Made by a program: the position numbers and the translations under genes. DNA of 64,000 nucleotides. Source: an uncultured Lachnospiraceae bacterium. Its GTDB lineage: Bacteria > Bacillota > Clostridia > Lachnospirales > Lachnospiraceae. The stretch's first letter is position 1. Each line of letters starts with the position of its first letter. Under the pieces are notes generated by a model that had not been told where the DNA came from, did not search any database, and saw only the letters and a list, made by a program, of their open reading frames with translations. The stretch covers positions 1 through 64,000 of the forward strand of contig CAQGLR010000004.1 of assembly GCA_948794795.1 (NCBI GenBank). The letters run 5' to 3'. Shown in pieces: positions 45,246 through 54,001 of this stretch.

Positions 45246-46187
45246 TTAACTATTTGAACTTGTAAATAATGGTGTTGAATAATATCTGTCACCGCTGTCT
45301 GGAAGCAATGCTACTACTGTTTTTCCTTTATTTACAGGTTTCTTTGCTTCCATAATTGCAGCATATAATGCAGCTCCAGAAGATATTCCTGTAAGAATCC
45401 CCTCTTCTTTTGCAAGTTCCCTGCTATAGTTAAATGAATCTGTATCACTTACAGCTACTACTTCATTATATACTTCTGTATCAAGTGTCTTTGGTACAAA
45501 ACCTGCACCTATTCCCTGGATTTTATGCGCACCTGCTGTACCTTTTGAAAGTACAGGTGATGTTTCTGGTTCTACAGCTATTACCTTGACACCAGGTTTT
45601 TTCTCTTTAAGATATCCGCCCACACCAGTAATTGTGCCACCTGTACCAACTCCTGCAACAAAAATATCCACTTCACCGCCAGTATCTTCCCATATCTCTG
45701 GTCCTGTTGTTTTCCTGTGTGCTTCTGGATTAGAAGGATTTTCAAATTGTCCAGGTATAAAGCTTCCTTCTGTTTCACCTGCAAGTTCTTCTGCTTTTTC
45801 AATAGCGCCTTTCATCCCTTTACTTCCATCTGTAAGGACAATTTCAGCACCATATGCTTTAATTATATTTCTGCGTTCTACACTCATTGTTTCAGGAAGT
45901 ACAATTATTAACCTGTATCCTTTTGCAGCTGCAATAGCAGCAAGACCTATGCCAGTATTTCCTGATGTGGGTTCAATTATTACTGAACCCGGTTTTAATA
46001 TACCTTTTTTTTCTGCATCTTCTATCATCTCTTTGGCAATCCTGTCTTTTACACTGCCTGAAGGGTTAAAATATTCAAGCTTCGCAAGAAGCCTTGCTTC
46101 TAAGTTATACTTCTTTTCAATATGTGCCAGTCTTACTAATGGTGTATTTCCAATAAGCTCTGTTGCCCCATTATATATTTTAGACAT
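45246..46187 (-). CDS. cysK: Cysteine synthase
   Basis: 313 residues. PLP enzyme making cysteine from O-acetylserine and sulfide. The PLP lysine is in NPSGSVKDRIA, with TSGNTGIGLA and GTGGTITGVGGYL for cofactor phosphate binding. The start at 46187 follows AAGGAGG, and its first eight bases overlap the end of metY, implying coupled translation. Confidence 0.95.
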   Translation of the reverse strand: MSKIYNGATELIGNTPLVRLAHIEKKYNLEARLLAKLEYFNPSGSVKDRIAKEMIEDAEKKGILKPGSVIIEPTSGNTGIGLAAIAAAKGYRLIIVLPETMSVERRNIIKAYGAEIVLTDGSKGMKGAIEKAEELAGETEGSFIPGQFENPSNPEAHRKTTGPEIWEDTGGEVDIFVAGVGTGGTITGVGGYLKEKKPGVKVIAVEPETSPVLSKGTAGAHKIQGIGAGFVPKTLDTEVYNEVVAVSDTDSFNYSRELAKEEGILTGISSGAALYAAIMEAKKPVNKGKTVVALLPDSGDRYYSTPLFTSSNS

Positions 46188-47493
46188 TTGCAACCTCCTT
46201 AAATGCTTCATCAAGATCTTCTATAATATCATCTATATTTTCAGTTCCTATTGACAGCCTTATTGTATTTGGCTTAATACCTTGTTCTGCTTTCTCCTTG
46301 TCATTAAGTTCTGCATGCGTAGTTGATGCAGGATGTATAACAAGTGATTTAACATCTGCCACATTGGCAAGAAGTGAAAAGAGTTCAAGGTTATCAATAA
46401 AATCTTTTGCTTTCTGTTCATCACCCTTGATTTCAAATGTAAATATTGAACCTCCTCCATTTGGAAAATACTTTTTATAAAGTCTCTGCTGTCCTGCATC
46501 TTCTGATACATAAGGATGGTGTATAGCTTCTACTAAAGGCTGTGTTTTAAGATAATCAATTACTTTAATTGTATTTTCAACATGCCTTTCTACTCTTAAT
46601 GATAATGTCTCCAGGCCTTGCAGGAAAATCCATGAATGGAATGGCGAAATTGTTGCACCCATATCACGGAGCAGTATAGCCCTTATCCTTGTAACAAACG
46701 CAGCAGCACCTGCAGCTTCTGCAAAGCTTATTCCATGGTAGCTTGGATTTGGTTCTGTAAATTGTGGGAACTTACCTGACGCTTTCCAGTCAAACTTACC
46801 AGAATCTATAATAACCCCGCCTATTGTTGTACCATGTCCCCCAATAAACTTTGTAGCAGAATGTATTACTATATCTGCACCATACTCTATAGGCCTTATA
46901 AGATATGGTGTCCCAAATGTATTATCTATAACAAGTGGTATATTATGCGCATGTGCAATTTGGGCAACAGCTTCAATATCTGTAACCTCTGAATTTGGAT
47001 TTCCAAGTGTTTCAATATAAAGCGCTTTTGTATTGTCCTGTATTGCTGCTTCAAATGAAGATAAATCCAATGGGTCAGCAAAAGTTGTACTTATATTAAA
47101 ATCTGTAAGGGTATGTGCTAAAAGGTTATATGTACCACCATAAATATTTTTAGCTGCTACAATATGGTCTCCAGCAAATGCAAGGTTCTGTATTGTATAT
47201 GTAACTGCTGCTGCCCCTGAACTTGTTGCTAATGCCGCAACTCCTCCTTCCAGTGCTGCAATCCTCTTTTCAAAAACATCCTCTGTAGGATTAGTAAGCC
47301 TCCCATATATATTTCCTGCATCCTTAAGTGAAAACCTGTCTGCTGCATGTGCAGAATCATGGAATACATATGAAGATGTCTGGTAAATAGGAACGGCTCT
47401 TGCATCTGTAACAGGGTCGGGGCTCTCCTGCCCTACATGCAGCTGCAGTGTTTCAAACTTAAAATTTCTATCTGAATATGATTTCTTTGCCAT
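46180..47493 (-). CDS. metY: O-acetylhomoserine sulfhydrylase
   Basis: 437 residues, Cys/Met-metabolism PLP family. FETLQLHVGQESPDP at the start, ALATSSGAAAVTY, and the PLP lysine in VIHSATKFIGGHG. It converts O-acetylhomoserine and sulfide to homocysteine, the direct sulfhydrylation route to methionine. First gene of metY-cysK; starts at 47493 after GGAGG. The leader is too short for a SAM riboswitch. Confidence 0.92.
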   Translation of the reverse strand: MAKKSYSDRNFKFETLQLHVGQESPDPVTDARAVPIYQTSSYVFHDSAHAADRFSLKDAGNIYGRLTNPTEDVFEKRIAALEGGVAALATSSGAAAVTYTIQNLAFAGDHIVAAKNIYGGTYNLLAHTLTDFNISTTFADPLDLSSFEAAIQDNTKALYIETLGNPNSEVTDIEAVAQIAHAHNIPLVIDNTFGTPYLIRPIEYGADIVIHSATKFIGGHGTTIGGVIIDSGKFDWKASGKFPQFTEPNPSYHGISFAEAAGAAAFVTRIRAILLRDMGATISPFHSWIFLQGLETLSLRVERHVENTIKVIDYLKTQPLVEAIHHPYVSEDAGQQRLYKKYFPNGGGSIFTFEIKGDEQKAKDFIDNLELFSLLANVADVKSLVIHPASTTHAELNDKEKAEQGIKPNTIRLSIGTENIDDIIEDLDEAFKEVANV

Positions 47494-47528
47494 AACTTTA
47501 TCCTCCATTATTTTTAATTGGTAAATAT

Positions 47529-47569
47529 ATACTAAACCTATTTTCCTACTTTGTCAATAGGTAAATAGG
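47529..47569 (-). promoter_or_regulatory. metY-cysK promoter with inverted repeat
   Basis: Minus-strand TTGACA, 17-base spacer, TAGTAT. CCTATTT (47537-47543) and AAATAGG (47563-47569) flank and overlap the promoter as an inverted repeat. A repressor of the CymR/Rrf2 type that senses sulfur status is a plausible binder; not proven. Confidence 0.6.
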
Positions 47570-47671
47570 ATATATTTTTATAAACCTAATAAAAACTTAA
47601 ATTATATTGCTTCGTATATAAAAATATGATATATTCCAGATAATATATTACTAATTAAGGAGAATTATTTT

Positions 47672-48154
47672 ATGTTTAACAACTATAATATTAAAGAAAT
47701 ACGTTGCCTTCCAATGGACAGCCAGTATGAATTTATTAATGAAGATGAAGTAAGGGAATTTTTTAACACAGGTCTTGCAGAACAAGGAGGCAGGTACTAT
47801 TACCAGCAAAGAGGGATTAACTTAAAGGATACAAAAGCTTTAGTTTTATTCCAGTATAATGGTAATATAGTGGCATATGGAATATTTATAACACGTGAAA
47901 AAGAAGTAGTAACAGGAGAATCACATGGAAAACAAATTACATATAATGGTTATAACCTTTTTGATATAGAATCCATACACAATATTGAAAAAATATCTTC
48001 TGAAGAATTCAGGGTTTTAAATCCTGCTTTTAAAAGATTTTCACAATCAATGCAAAAAACAGATATAAAGCTGCTTAATCCTCTTTTAAGATTATTAGAG
48101 AAAAAAAGAAAAGCTTTTGAAGATAAAAATAAATTCCAGAAAATTACCCTTTAA
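47672..48154 (+). CDS. Unknown 160-residue protein
   Basis: Not recognised. A soluble mixed alpha/beta protein with no signal peptide. Residues about 46-85 (INLKDTKALVLFQYNGNIVA and following YGIFITREKE) look like a small beta-barrel. The C-terminal third is basic and helical (LLNPLLRLLEKKRKAF). The ATG follows AAGGAG. Divergent from metY and probably co-located with the unknown gene at 48253 (98 bases downstream). Could be part of an accessory or defence pair, but nothing shows that. Confidence 0.7.
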   Translation: MFNNYNIKEIRCLPMDSQYEFINEDEVREFFNTGLAEQGGRYYYQQRGINLKDTKALVLFQYNGNIVAYGIFITREKEVVTGESHGKQITYNGYNLFDIESIHNIEKISSEEFRVLNPAFKRFSQSMQKTDIKLLNPLLRLLEKKRKAFEDKNKFQKITL

Positions 48155-48252
48155 TCTTTAGTTATTTATAAAAATCCCATTATTTTTAGATATTGTAATA
48201 AAATAAATTTTTTAGACAATTATCGTAGATTATTTACACGAGGATATAAAAT

Positions 48253-48522
48253 ATGGATTATTTTAAAATAAAAGAAGACAATATTATTTTACATGGAAGC
48301 ACCCATGAACCTTATGGCCGCCATAAATTTATTGTTTATATTAACCCAAAAGACAAAAATGTACATGTAAATACTGAATATTGTAAAATAGAAAAGGATA
48401 TTTACAAATGCTGTATATACTATGACAGAAAGCTTTGTAATACAATTACAGAATACAAGCAGCTAACAATAGAGGTAATAGAAAGACAGGCATATAATTC
48501 CTGGATGGACGGTGCACGGTAA
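48253..48522 (+). CDS. Unknown 89-residue protein
   Basis: Not recognised. Soluble, rich in Lys, Tyr and Asp, with three cysteines (NTEYCKIEKD, YKCCIYYDRKLC) and no signal peptide. Preceded by CGAGGATATAA. It follows the 47672 gene in the same direction without a terminator between, so the two may share a transcript. Confidence 0.65.
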   Translation: MDYFKIKEDNIILHGSTHEPYGRHKFIVYINPKDKNVHVNTEYCKIEKDIYKCCIYYDRKLCNTITEYKQLTIEVIERQAYNSWMDGAR

Positions 48523-48552
48523 AACCTGCTGTCCAAATAATAAAAAAGGGAT

Positions 48553-48905
48553 TTAGCATTAAGAAAAACTATAACAATATATAATGGATTTTGAGTTTCC
48601 CCATTTTTTAATTATACAAAGATTATATTACTCTGGCAAATTCCAAATGTTTTACCATAAGGCAGCTGTTATGGGGACGCTGGTGCTTAAATCTGGTGTT
48701 TTCAGATTTTATGCACCACTGCGTATCCCATTCAAGCGAAATGCGTGCAAAGCCATGTCTAACATGGCTTTTTGTTGGTAAAACTTTGGAACCTGCCAGA
48801 GTCAAAATACCTATGTATTAAAAAAATGGGGAAAGTTAAAATAATGGATATAATTTTTAACAGACACCATATATTGTATGGTTTTTACTTAGTGCGGCAG
48901 CCCCT
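48553..48905. repeat. GCTGCCGCA repeat interrupted by a palindromic element
   Basis: Left part 48553-48589 (GCATTAAGAAAAACTATAAC, AATATATAATGGAT) and right part 48841-48905 (TTTTTAACAGACACC, CTTAGTGCGGCAGCC) match the uninterrupted repeat at 40924-41015. Between them lies the 251-base element 48590-48840 with a duplicated ATAATGGAT. Confidence 0.85.
48590..48840 (+). mobile_element. Palindromic MITE-like element with 9-bp duplication, nested in another repeat
   Basis: 251 bases. Ends TTTGAGTTTCCCCATTTTTT and TTTAACTTTCCCCATTTTTT (inverse). Flanked by ATAATGGAT at 48581-48589 and 48841-48849. Core arms: CTCTGGCAAATTCCAAATG...TTTACC and GGTAAAAC-TTTGGAA-CTGCCAGAG; inner GCTGGTGCTTAA/TTATGCACCAC; apex AAATCTG/CAGATTT; a side hairpin AAAGCCATG/CATGGCTTT is unique to this copy. 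Other copies: 925, 4547, 7217, 16438-16720, 27150, 34658 and degraded 5386 and 7077. Non-coding; a non-autonomous element moved by an absent transposase is the likely nature. Confidence 0.9.
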
Positions 48906-48959
48906 TTTTATATTAAACTGGCAAAATATATAATACCAGGCTTATTTTGTAAAACTGTA

Positions 48960-50396
48960 TTACTTATAATCTTCCAGTACTTTTACAATCCTTTCAAAGC
49001 CCATTGCATGTGATGCCTTAACAAGTATAGAATCTCCATCTTTGACAATAGTTCCAATTAGTTCTATTGCCTGGTCTGTACTTTCATAATAAAGCACATT
49101 ATGGCTTCCATCTATTGCAAGTGCACCAGCTACATATTCTTTCGCAAGCTTTCCTGCACAGACAATACAGTCAATACCCTTCTTTACAGCATAAGCACCA
49201 ATATCAAAATGCATTATTTTTTCATTAACACCAAGTTCAAACATATCACCTATAATTGCAACTTTCCTGCCCTTTACGGATGAAAGTACATCTATTGCTG
49301 CTTTAAGTGATACAGGATTTGCATTATAACAGTCATTCATTATAGTAAACCTGTCTGTCTTTATAATACTGCTATGCCCGCCTACTGGTGTAAACTTACT
49401 TATACCTGCTGCAATTTCATCTGGTTCCATTCCAAGCCCTGTTGCAACTGCTACAGCAGCAAGTGCATTTGTTACCATATGAATGCCTGGTACTGGTACA
49501 TGTAATGCTATCCTTATATCACCTGCGACAGCATCAAAATATGTCCCATCAAGCCCGTTTTCTACAATATTGTCTGCATAGACACTACAATCCCTGCCAG
49601 TGCCAAAGAATACAGGTTTCTTTCCATTTACATCTTCTACTTGCACCAGTTTGTCATCATCACCATTAAGATAAACCTTGCCATCTGCTGCCATTGATGT
49701 AAAGATTTCTGTCTTTGCTTTAAGCACACCATCCCTGTCACCAAGATTTTCAAGATGGCACTGTCCAATATTAGTTATAACACATATATCTGGCTTAACT
49801 ATTTTGCTAAGCCTTGTCATTTCACCAAATTCACTTATGCCCATCTCTACTATTGCAATTTCGTGTTTTTCACGAAGCCTGAAAAGTGTAAGAGGTACAC
49901 CTACTTCATTATTAAAATTACCCTGTGTCTTTAATGTATTAAAATGCTCAGAAAGTACAGAAGCTATCATTTCTTTTGTTGTAGTTTTCCCAACACTTCC
50001 TGTTATTCCAATAATCTTAGTTGCACAGACTATACGGTAAAATTCTGCAATATCTTTCAATGCCTGTAGACATGATTTTACCTGTATAAAAGCTCTTCCA
50101 GACAGCCATTCTTCTATACTGTTATATAAACTGCCCTCTTCTTCACCAGCACTAATACTATATGCCTCTTCTGGTGTGACTTCTGAAATACAGCAAAGTG
50201 CACCACTTTCATAAGTTTTATTTATAAATCTGCTGCCATCTGTACGTGTGCCCTTTATAGCAATAAAAAGCCCTCCATCTGTAATTTCACGGCTGTCTGT
50301 TGTTACCAAAGAAACCTCTCTGTCTTTTATTTCTTTATCCCCATAATATGTACCATTACAGATTATGGCAAGCCTTGATGGTGTTATTTGTTTCAT
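48960..50396 (-). CDS. murF: UDP-MurNAc-tripeptide--D-Ala-D-Ala ligase
   Basis: 478 residues. ATP-dependent last step of cytoplasmic peptidoglycan precursor synthesis, joining D-Ala-D-Ala to the UDP-MurNAc-tripeptide. GITGSVGKTTTKEM is the P-loop, with AIVEMGISEFGEM, MNDCYNANPVSLKAA and C-terminal SILVKASHAMGFE. It lies 21 bases after ddl, which makes its D-Ala-D-Ala substrate. Confidence 0.95.
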   Translation of the reverse strand: MKQITPSRLAIICNGTYYGDKEIKDREVSLVTTDSREITDGGLFIAIKGTRTDGSRFINKTYESGALCCISEVTPEEAYSISAGEEEGSLYNSIEEWLSGRAFIQVKSCLQALKDIAEFYRIVCATKIIGITGSVGKTTTKEMIASVLSEHFNTLKTQGNFNNEVGVPLTLFRLREKHEIAIVEMGISEFGEMTRLSKIVKPDICVITNIGQCHLENLGDRDGVLKAKTEIFTSMAADGKVYLNGDDDKLVQVEDVNGKKPVFFGTGRDCSVYADNIVENGLDGTYFDAVAGDIRIALHVPVPGIHMVTNALAAVAVATGLGMEPDEIAAGISKFTPVGGHSSIIKTDRFTIMNDCYNANPVSLKAAIDVLSSVKGRKVAIIGDMFELGVNEKIMHFDIGAYAVKKGIDCIVCAGKLAKEYVAGALAIDGSHNVLYYESTDQAIELIGTIVKDGDSILVKASHAMGFERIVKVLEDYK

Positions 50397-50417
50397 TATT
50401 TTAATTATTCCCCTGTT

Positions 50418-51482
50418 TTATTTATATTTGTCCATTGAAGCTGAAACTATCTTTTCACATAACTGGCCATAACTTATACCTGCTGCTTTAGCCTCCTGTG
50501 GAAGCAGGCTTAATGGTGTCATGCCAGGAAGCGTATTTGCTTCAAGACAGAACAGGTTTGCCTTTTCATCAAGCAGGAAATCTATTCTCGCATATGTTTC
50601 AAGTTTGAGCACATGGTACACTTTTTTTGCATACTCCTGCATTTTATTCCTTATGTCATCACTAATATGCGCAGGACATATATCATCTGCCATTCCTGGC
50701 TGGTATTTTGTTTTATAATCATAAAAACCTGTCTTAGGTACTATTTCAATAACAGGATAAGCTTCCCCGTCAACTATTCCTGCAGAAAACTCCCTGCCTT
50801 TTATATATTCTTCTACAAGCACTTCATCCTCATATTTCAATGCCATACCAAGTGCTTCCATATATTCTTCTTCATTACTGGCAATACTTACACCGACGCT
50901 TGAACCGCCACAGCATGGTTTTACAACACATGGAAACATACTGGCAGAAAGTTTCTTCGTTCCTTTAAGACCGTTTTCTTTCTCTTTTTTTGTAACCAGA
51001 AATCCATAAGGAACTGGTATCCCGCCTTCTTTTAAAATCTTCTTGGACACAAGTTTATCCATTGCAAGTGCACTTCCAAAGGAACCTGAACCTGTATATT
51101 TTATGCCTAATATATCAAATACTGCCTGTAATTTGCCGTTCTCACCATCGGCCCCATGAAGTGCCATAAATACAATATCTGCCATCTGGCAAATATTTAT
51201 TACATTATTTCCTATAAGACTGCTGCTGTTTCCTTTACGCAATTTTTTTATCTTTTCTATATCTGGGTCTGTAACATTTATATCATGTACCCTGTCACCA
51301 ATAAGTGACTCTTTTTCAAAAATATTTTCTAAAGAAGTACCTTCTTCTCCATATCCAAAAAACAAGTCAAGTAAAACTGCCTGGTGCCCGTTCTCCCTTA
51401 AAGCATCACATACGCCTTTTCCTGTAACTAATGAAACTTCTCTTTCTGTGCTAATTCCTCCAGCTAAAACAACTATTCTCAC
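50418..51482 (-). CDS. ddl: D-alanine--D-alanine ligase
   Basis: 354 residues, ATP-grasp enzyme. VVLAGGISTEREVSLVTGKG at the start, KPCCGGSSVGVS and EANTLPGMTPLSLLPQEAKA at the Mg/ATP and substrate sites. The start is GTG at 51482, five bases after GGAGG; an upstream TTG is excluded because it overlaps that site. Operon with murF. Confidence 0.94.
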   Translation of the reverse strand: MRIVVLAGGISTEREVSLVTGKGVCDALRENGHQAVLLDLFFGYGEEGTSLENIFEKESLIGDRVHDINVTDPDIEKIKKLRKGNSSSLIGNNVINICQMADIVFMALHGADGENGKLQAVFDILGIKYTGSGSFGSALAMDKLVSKKILKEGGIPVPYGFLVTKKEKENGLKGTKKLSASMFPCVVKPCCGGSSVGVSIASNEEEYMEALGMALKYEDEVLVEEYIKGREFSAGIVDGEAYPVIEIVPKTGFYDYKTKYQPGMADDICPAHISDDIRNKMQEYAKKVYHVLKLETYARIDFLLDEKANLFCLEANTLPGMTPLSLLPQEAKAAGISYGQLCEKIVSASMDKYK

Positions 51483-51512
51483 ACTAACCTCCAATTATAT
51501 AATTATTTATTA

Positions 51513-51550
51513 TTACCTTTGGATTGCATGGCTTTACAATCCAAAGGTAA
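51513..51550. terminator. Perfect 14-bp hairpin between NlpC gene and ddl
   Basis: TTACCTTTGGATTG and CAATCCAAAGGTAA with a 10-base loop. Either a terminator for the NlpC/P60 gene (T-poor) or a ddl leader structure. Confidence 0.55.
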
Positions 51551-51600
51551 TTTATAAACTTTTGTTATATTTCCATATACACAATATAAATTGTAGTTTT

Positions 51601-53367
51601 TTAATTGCTTACAGGTCTTGCTATCATAACTATAGAATCATTTTGTGAATATTCATAGTGTATTACTGCATTATTGCTGCTGCTCGCTGATACATCCATA
51701 TCCTGTCCTGTATATATTTCTACATGTGAAATATTTTTATAACGCCCGTTTTTAGAATATGAAAAGAAAACCAGGTCTCCAGGCAGAAGCTTTTCAGATG
51801 GTACTGCCTTATTGTAAAGAGCCCTTCCATTATCCTTGCACCACTTCGCTATATCAGCAGCTGTAGGCGCCCAGCCAGACTCTACACCAAAATACACATC
51901 ATACTGCGAATAAATCCTCCATATAAGGGAACTGCAGTCATAGTAGCCTTTCTTCATTCTTTTTGCCTGGCTGTACTGTGTCTTTGTATTTGATATTGAA
52001 ACTGCTTTTTTAGAAGCTTTATAACCCTTCACAGAAGCAATTTCAACAGGTATTTCTATTTCCCTTCCGTCAGCATTGGCAACAATAACTGTATTGCCTG
52101 TCTTCTTAGCTGTAACTACACCATTTTCATCCACTTCTGCTACAGCTTTCTTTTTACTTCTATATGTAACAATACTTTTCTGGTCATCTGTACCCTTTAT
52201 CTTTATATTTTTGGTAACACCCTTATAACCAACTATACCTTCACCATCATAATAAGGGTCTGTAACTGTTACATTACATGTAATGTCCCTTCCATCAGCA
52301 TTAATTGTAACAGAGGCACTTCCACTTTCATTTGAATAAAGCTTTCCCTCTTCTATAAAATATGCAGCAGTATCCGTAGCGTTTCCAATATTCCAGTCAA
52401 TTTTACTTGCACTGCATACACCAGATAATCCAATATCCTTGACCACATCAGCTGCTATTACAATATCTGTTTCTGGAAATGATGGGTCTGTAATAGTAAA
52501 TTTTGTTGCAATCTCTGCAGTATCACCATTCTTTGCAGAAATTACAGCTGTAATTTCTGTTTCACCAGCATTTAATGCTGATAAACCCGCTTCACTTACA
52601 GATACAGCCCCTTCACTTGCTACTTTCCACACAACGGCATTTTCACCTTCAAATGGTGTATAATTTAATATACCAGGTGTATATGCGGCTGTGCCTGCTG
52701 CCCTTGCAATACCCTCATCTGGGAATCCTGGCTGCCTTATATTGACTTTTGCTACAGTAATATTCCTGCCATCTTCACCTGGAACATAGATTTCTGTATT
52801 TTTAAAACCACTGGCAGTTATACTTCCATCACTGTTTACTACCACGCTTCCATTAGATGAAGTGTACAAATATTTGCTTGTATCATATACTTCTGCTGCC
52901 TTAAGAGGCTGGCTTTCACCATATGCAATATCAATTTCTTCTGGGTCGTATATTTCTATTGTAAATACCTCTGTCTGTACAATATCTTTATATGTAAATG
53001 TAATATCTGCTTTAACGCTTCCTGATGAAATAGCTTTAATATTTCCTTTTTCATCAAGGGTTGCACAGTCTGGATTCAAGTTTGATGAATTCCATTTATA
53101 TTCCAGCTTGTATTCTGGATTAGCAGAATTATAATCCCCATTGTAATTTAAGCCAAGAAATTCTTCATCAACATAATTTCTAAGGCTTACTGTACCACCT
53201 ACATACACAGCTGCACTTTCCTGGTATAACAGCTTGCCAAGTGCAGAAGCTTTCTGCCACACCATGCAGCAAAGTACAAGCATTGCAAATAACAGCGCAA
53301 TTCCTTTGTGCTTAAAACCTGTAGTTTCTTTACATCCTTTCTTTTTGTCTTTTATAAGACCAGCCAT
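51601..53367 (-). CDS. Secreted Ig-like (BIG2) and NlpC/P60 wall hydrolase
   Basis: 588 residues. One hydrophobic signal/anchor at about 22-42, several bacterial Ig-like domains (about 60-440, last with KKKAVAEVDENGVVTAKKTG) and a C-terminal NlpC/P60 domain (about 460-585) with Cys in YYDCSSLIWRIY, His in SHVEIYTG and a following polar residue. It probably cuts peptide cross-links of peptidoglycan outside the cell. It is 31 bases after engB, the likely last gene of the clp/lon transcript. Confidence 0.9.
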   Translation of the reverse strand: MAGLIKDKKKGCKETTGFKHKGIALLFAMLVLCCMVWQKASALGKLLYQESAAVYVGGTVSLRNYVDEEFLGLNYNGDYNSANPEYKLEYKWNSSNLNPDCATLDEKGNIKAISSGSVKADITFTYKDIVQTEVFTIEIYDPEEIDIAYGESQPLKAAEVYDTSKYLYTSSNGSVVVNSDGSITASGFKNTEIYVPGEDGRNITVAKVNIRQPGFPDEGIARAAGTAAYTPGILNYTPFEGENAVVWKVASEGAVSVSEAGLSALNAGETEITAVISAKNGDTAEIATKFTITDPSFPETDIVIAADVVKDIGLSGVCSASKIDWNIGNATDTAAYFIEEGKLYSNESGSASVTINADGRDITCNVTVTDPYYDGEGIVGYKGVTKNIKIKGTDDQKSIVTYRSKKKAVAEVDENGVVTAKKTGNTVIVANADGREIEIPVEIASVKGYKASKKAVSISNTKTQYSQAKRMKKGYYDCSSLIWRIYSQYDVYFGVESGWAPTAADIAKWCKDNGRALYNKAVPSEKLLPGDLVFFSYSKNGRYKNISHVEIYTGQDMDVSASSSNNAVIHYEYSQNDSIVMIARPVSN

Positions 53368-53398
53368 CTTCTCTTCCTCCTGTCAGTCCATAACAATT

Positions 53399-54001
53399 TT
53401 AAAATTCTTCTTTAAAGTTCCCATATACCATATCAATATACTCCCATATTTCATCTCTTCCAGATTTGGTTACTGCCGAGAAAGGTATTACTGGCGTACC
53501 CTCTTCTACATTTAGCGTCTGTTTTATATCTTTTATTAATTTTGCTTTCTGTGAACGCTTTACTTTATCTTCTTTTGTAGCAATTATTATTGGGTTAAAA
53601 CCATAATTTACACACCAGTCATACATCTGTATATCATTTTTATTAGGAGTATGGCGTATATCAACAAGTAAAAATACAAGTCTTAGAACTTTTGAGTTTT
53701 CAAGATAATTATCAATCATCCTGCCCCACTTTGCAACCACTTCTTTTGATACCTTGGCATATCCATACCCTGGCAGGTCTACAAAGTAGAGCATTTCATT
53801 TACATTATAAAAGTTAATTGTCTGTGTTTTACCTGGCTGTGAAGAAGTCCTTGCATATGATTTCCTGTTTAAAAGGCTGTTGATAAGTGAGGATTTCCCA
53901 ACATTAGAACGTCCTGCAAATGCAACTTCAAGCATCTGGTTATCTGGAAGCTTGCTTGTAATGCCAATTACTGTTTCAAGATTCACACTTTTTACTACCA
54001 T
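53399..54001 (-). CDS. engB: Ribosome-biogenesis GTPase EngB/YsxC
   Basis: 200 residues. GTPase needed for 50S subunit assembly. G1 AGRSNVGKSS, G3 DLPGYGYAK, G4 ATKEDK, G5 SAVTKSG. ATG overlaps the lon stop by one base (TAATG), so translation is coupled. Confidence 0.95.
   Translation of the reverse strand: MVVKSVNLETVIGITSKLPDNQMLEVAFAGRSNVGKSSLINSLLNRKSYARTSSQPGKTQTINFYNVNEMLYFVDLPGYGYAKVSKEVVAKWGRMIDNYLENSKVLRLVFLLVDIRHTPNKNDIQMYDWCVNYGFNPIIIATKEDKVKRSQKAKLIKDIKQTLNVEEGTPVIPFSAVTKSGRDEIWEYIDMVYGNFKEEF

Noticed and set aside
47494..47671. SAM or T-box riboswitch ahead of metY
   Set aside because: The leader after the predicted start is only about 30 bases and shows no conserved riboswitch elements.
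51601..53367. Adhesin function suggested by Ig-like domains
   Set aside because: The C-terminal NlpC/P60 domain with Cys and His motifs makes wall hydrolysis the better call.
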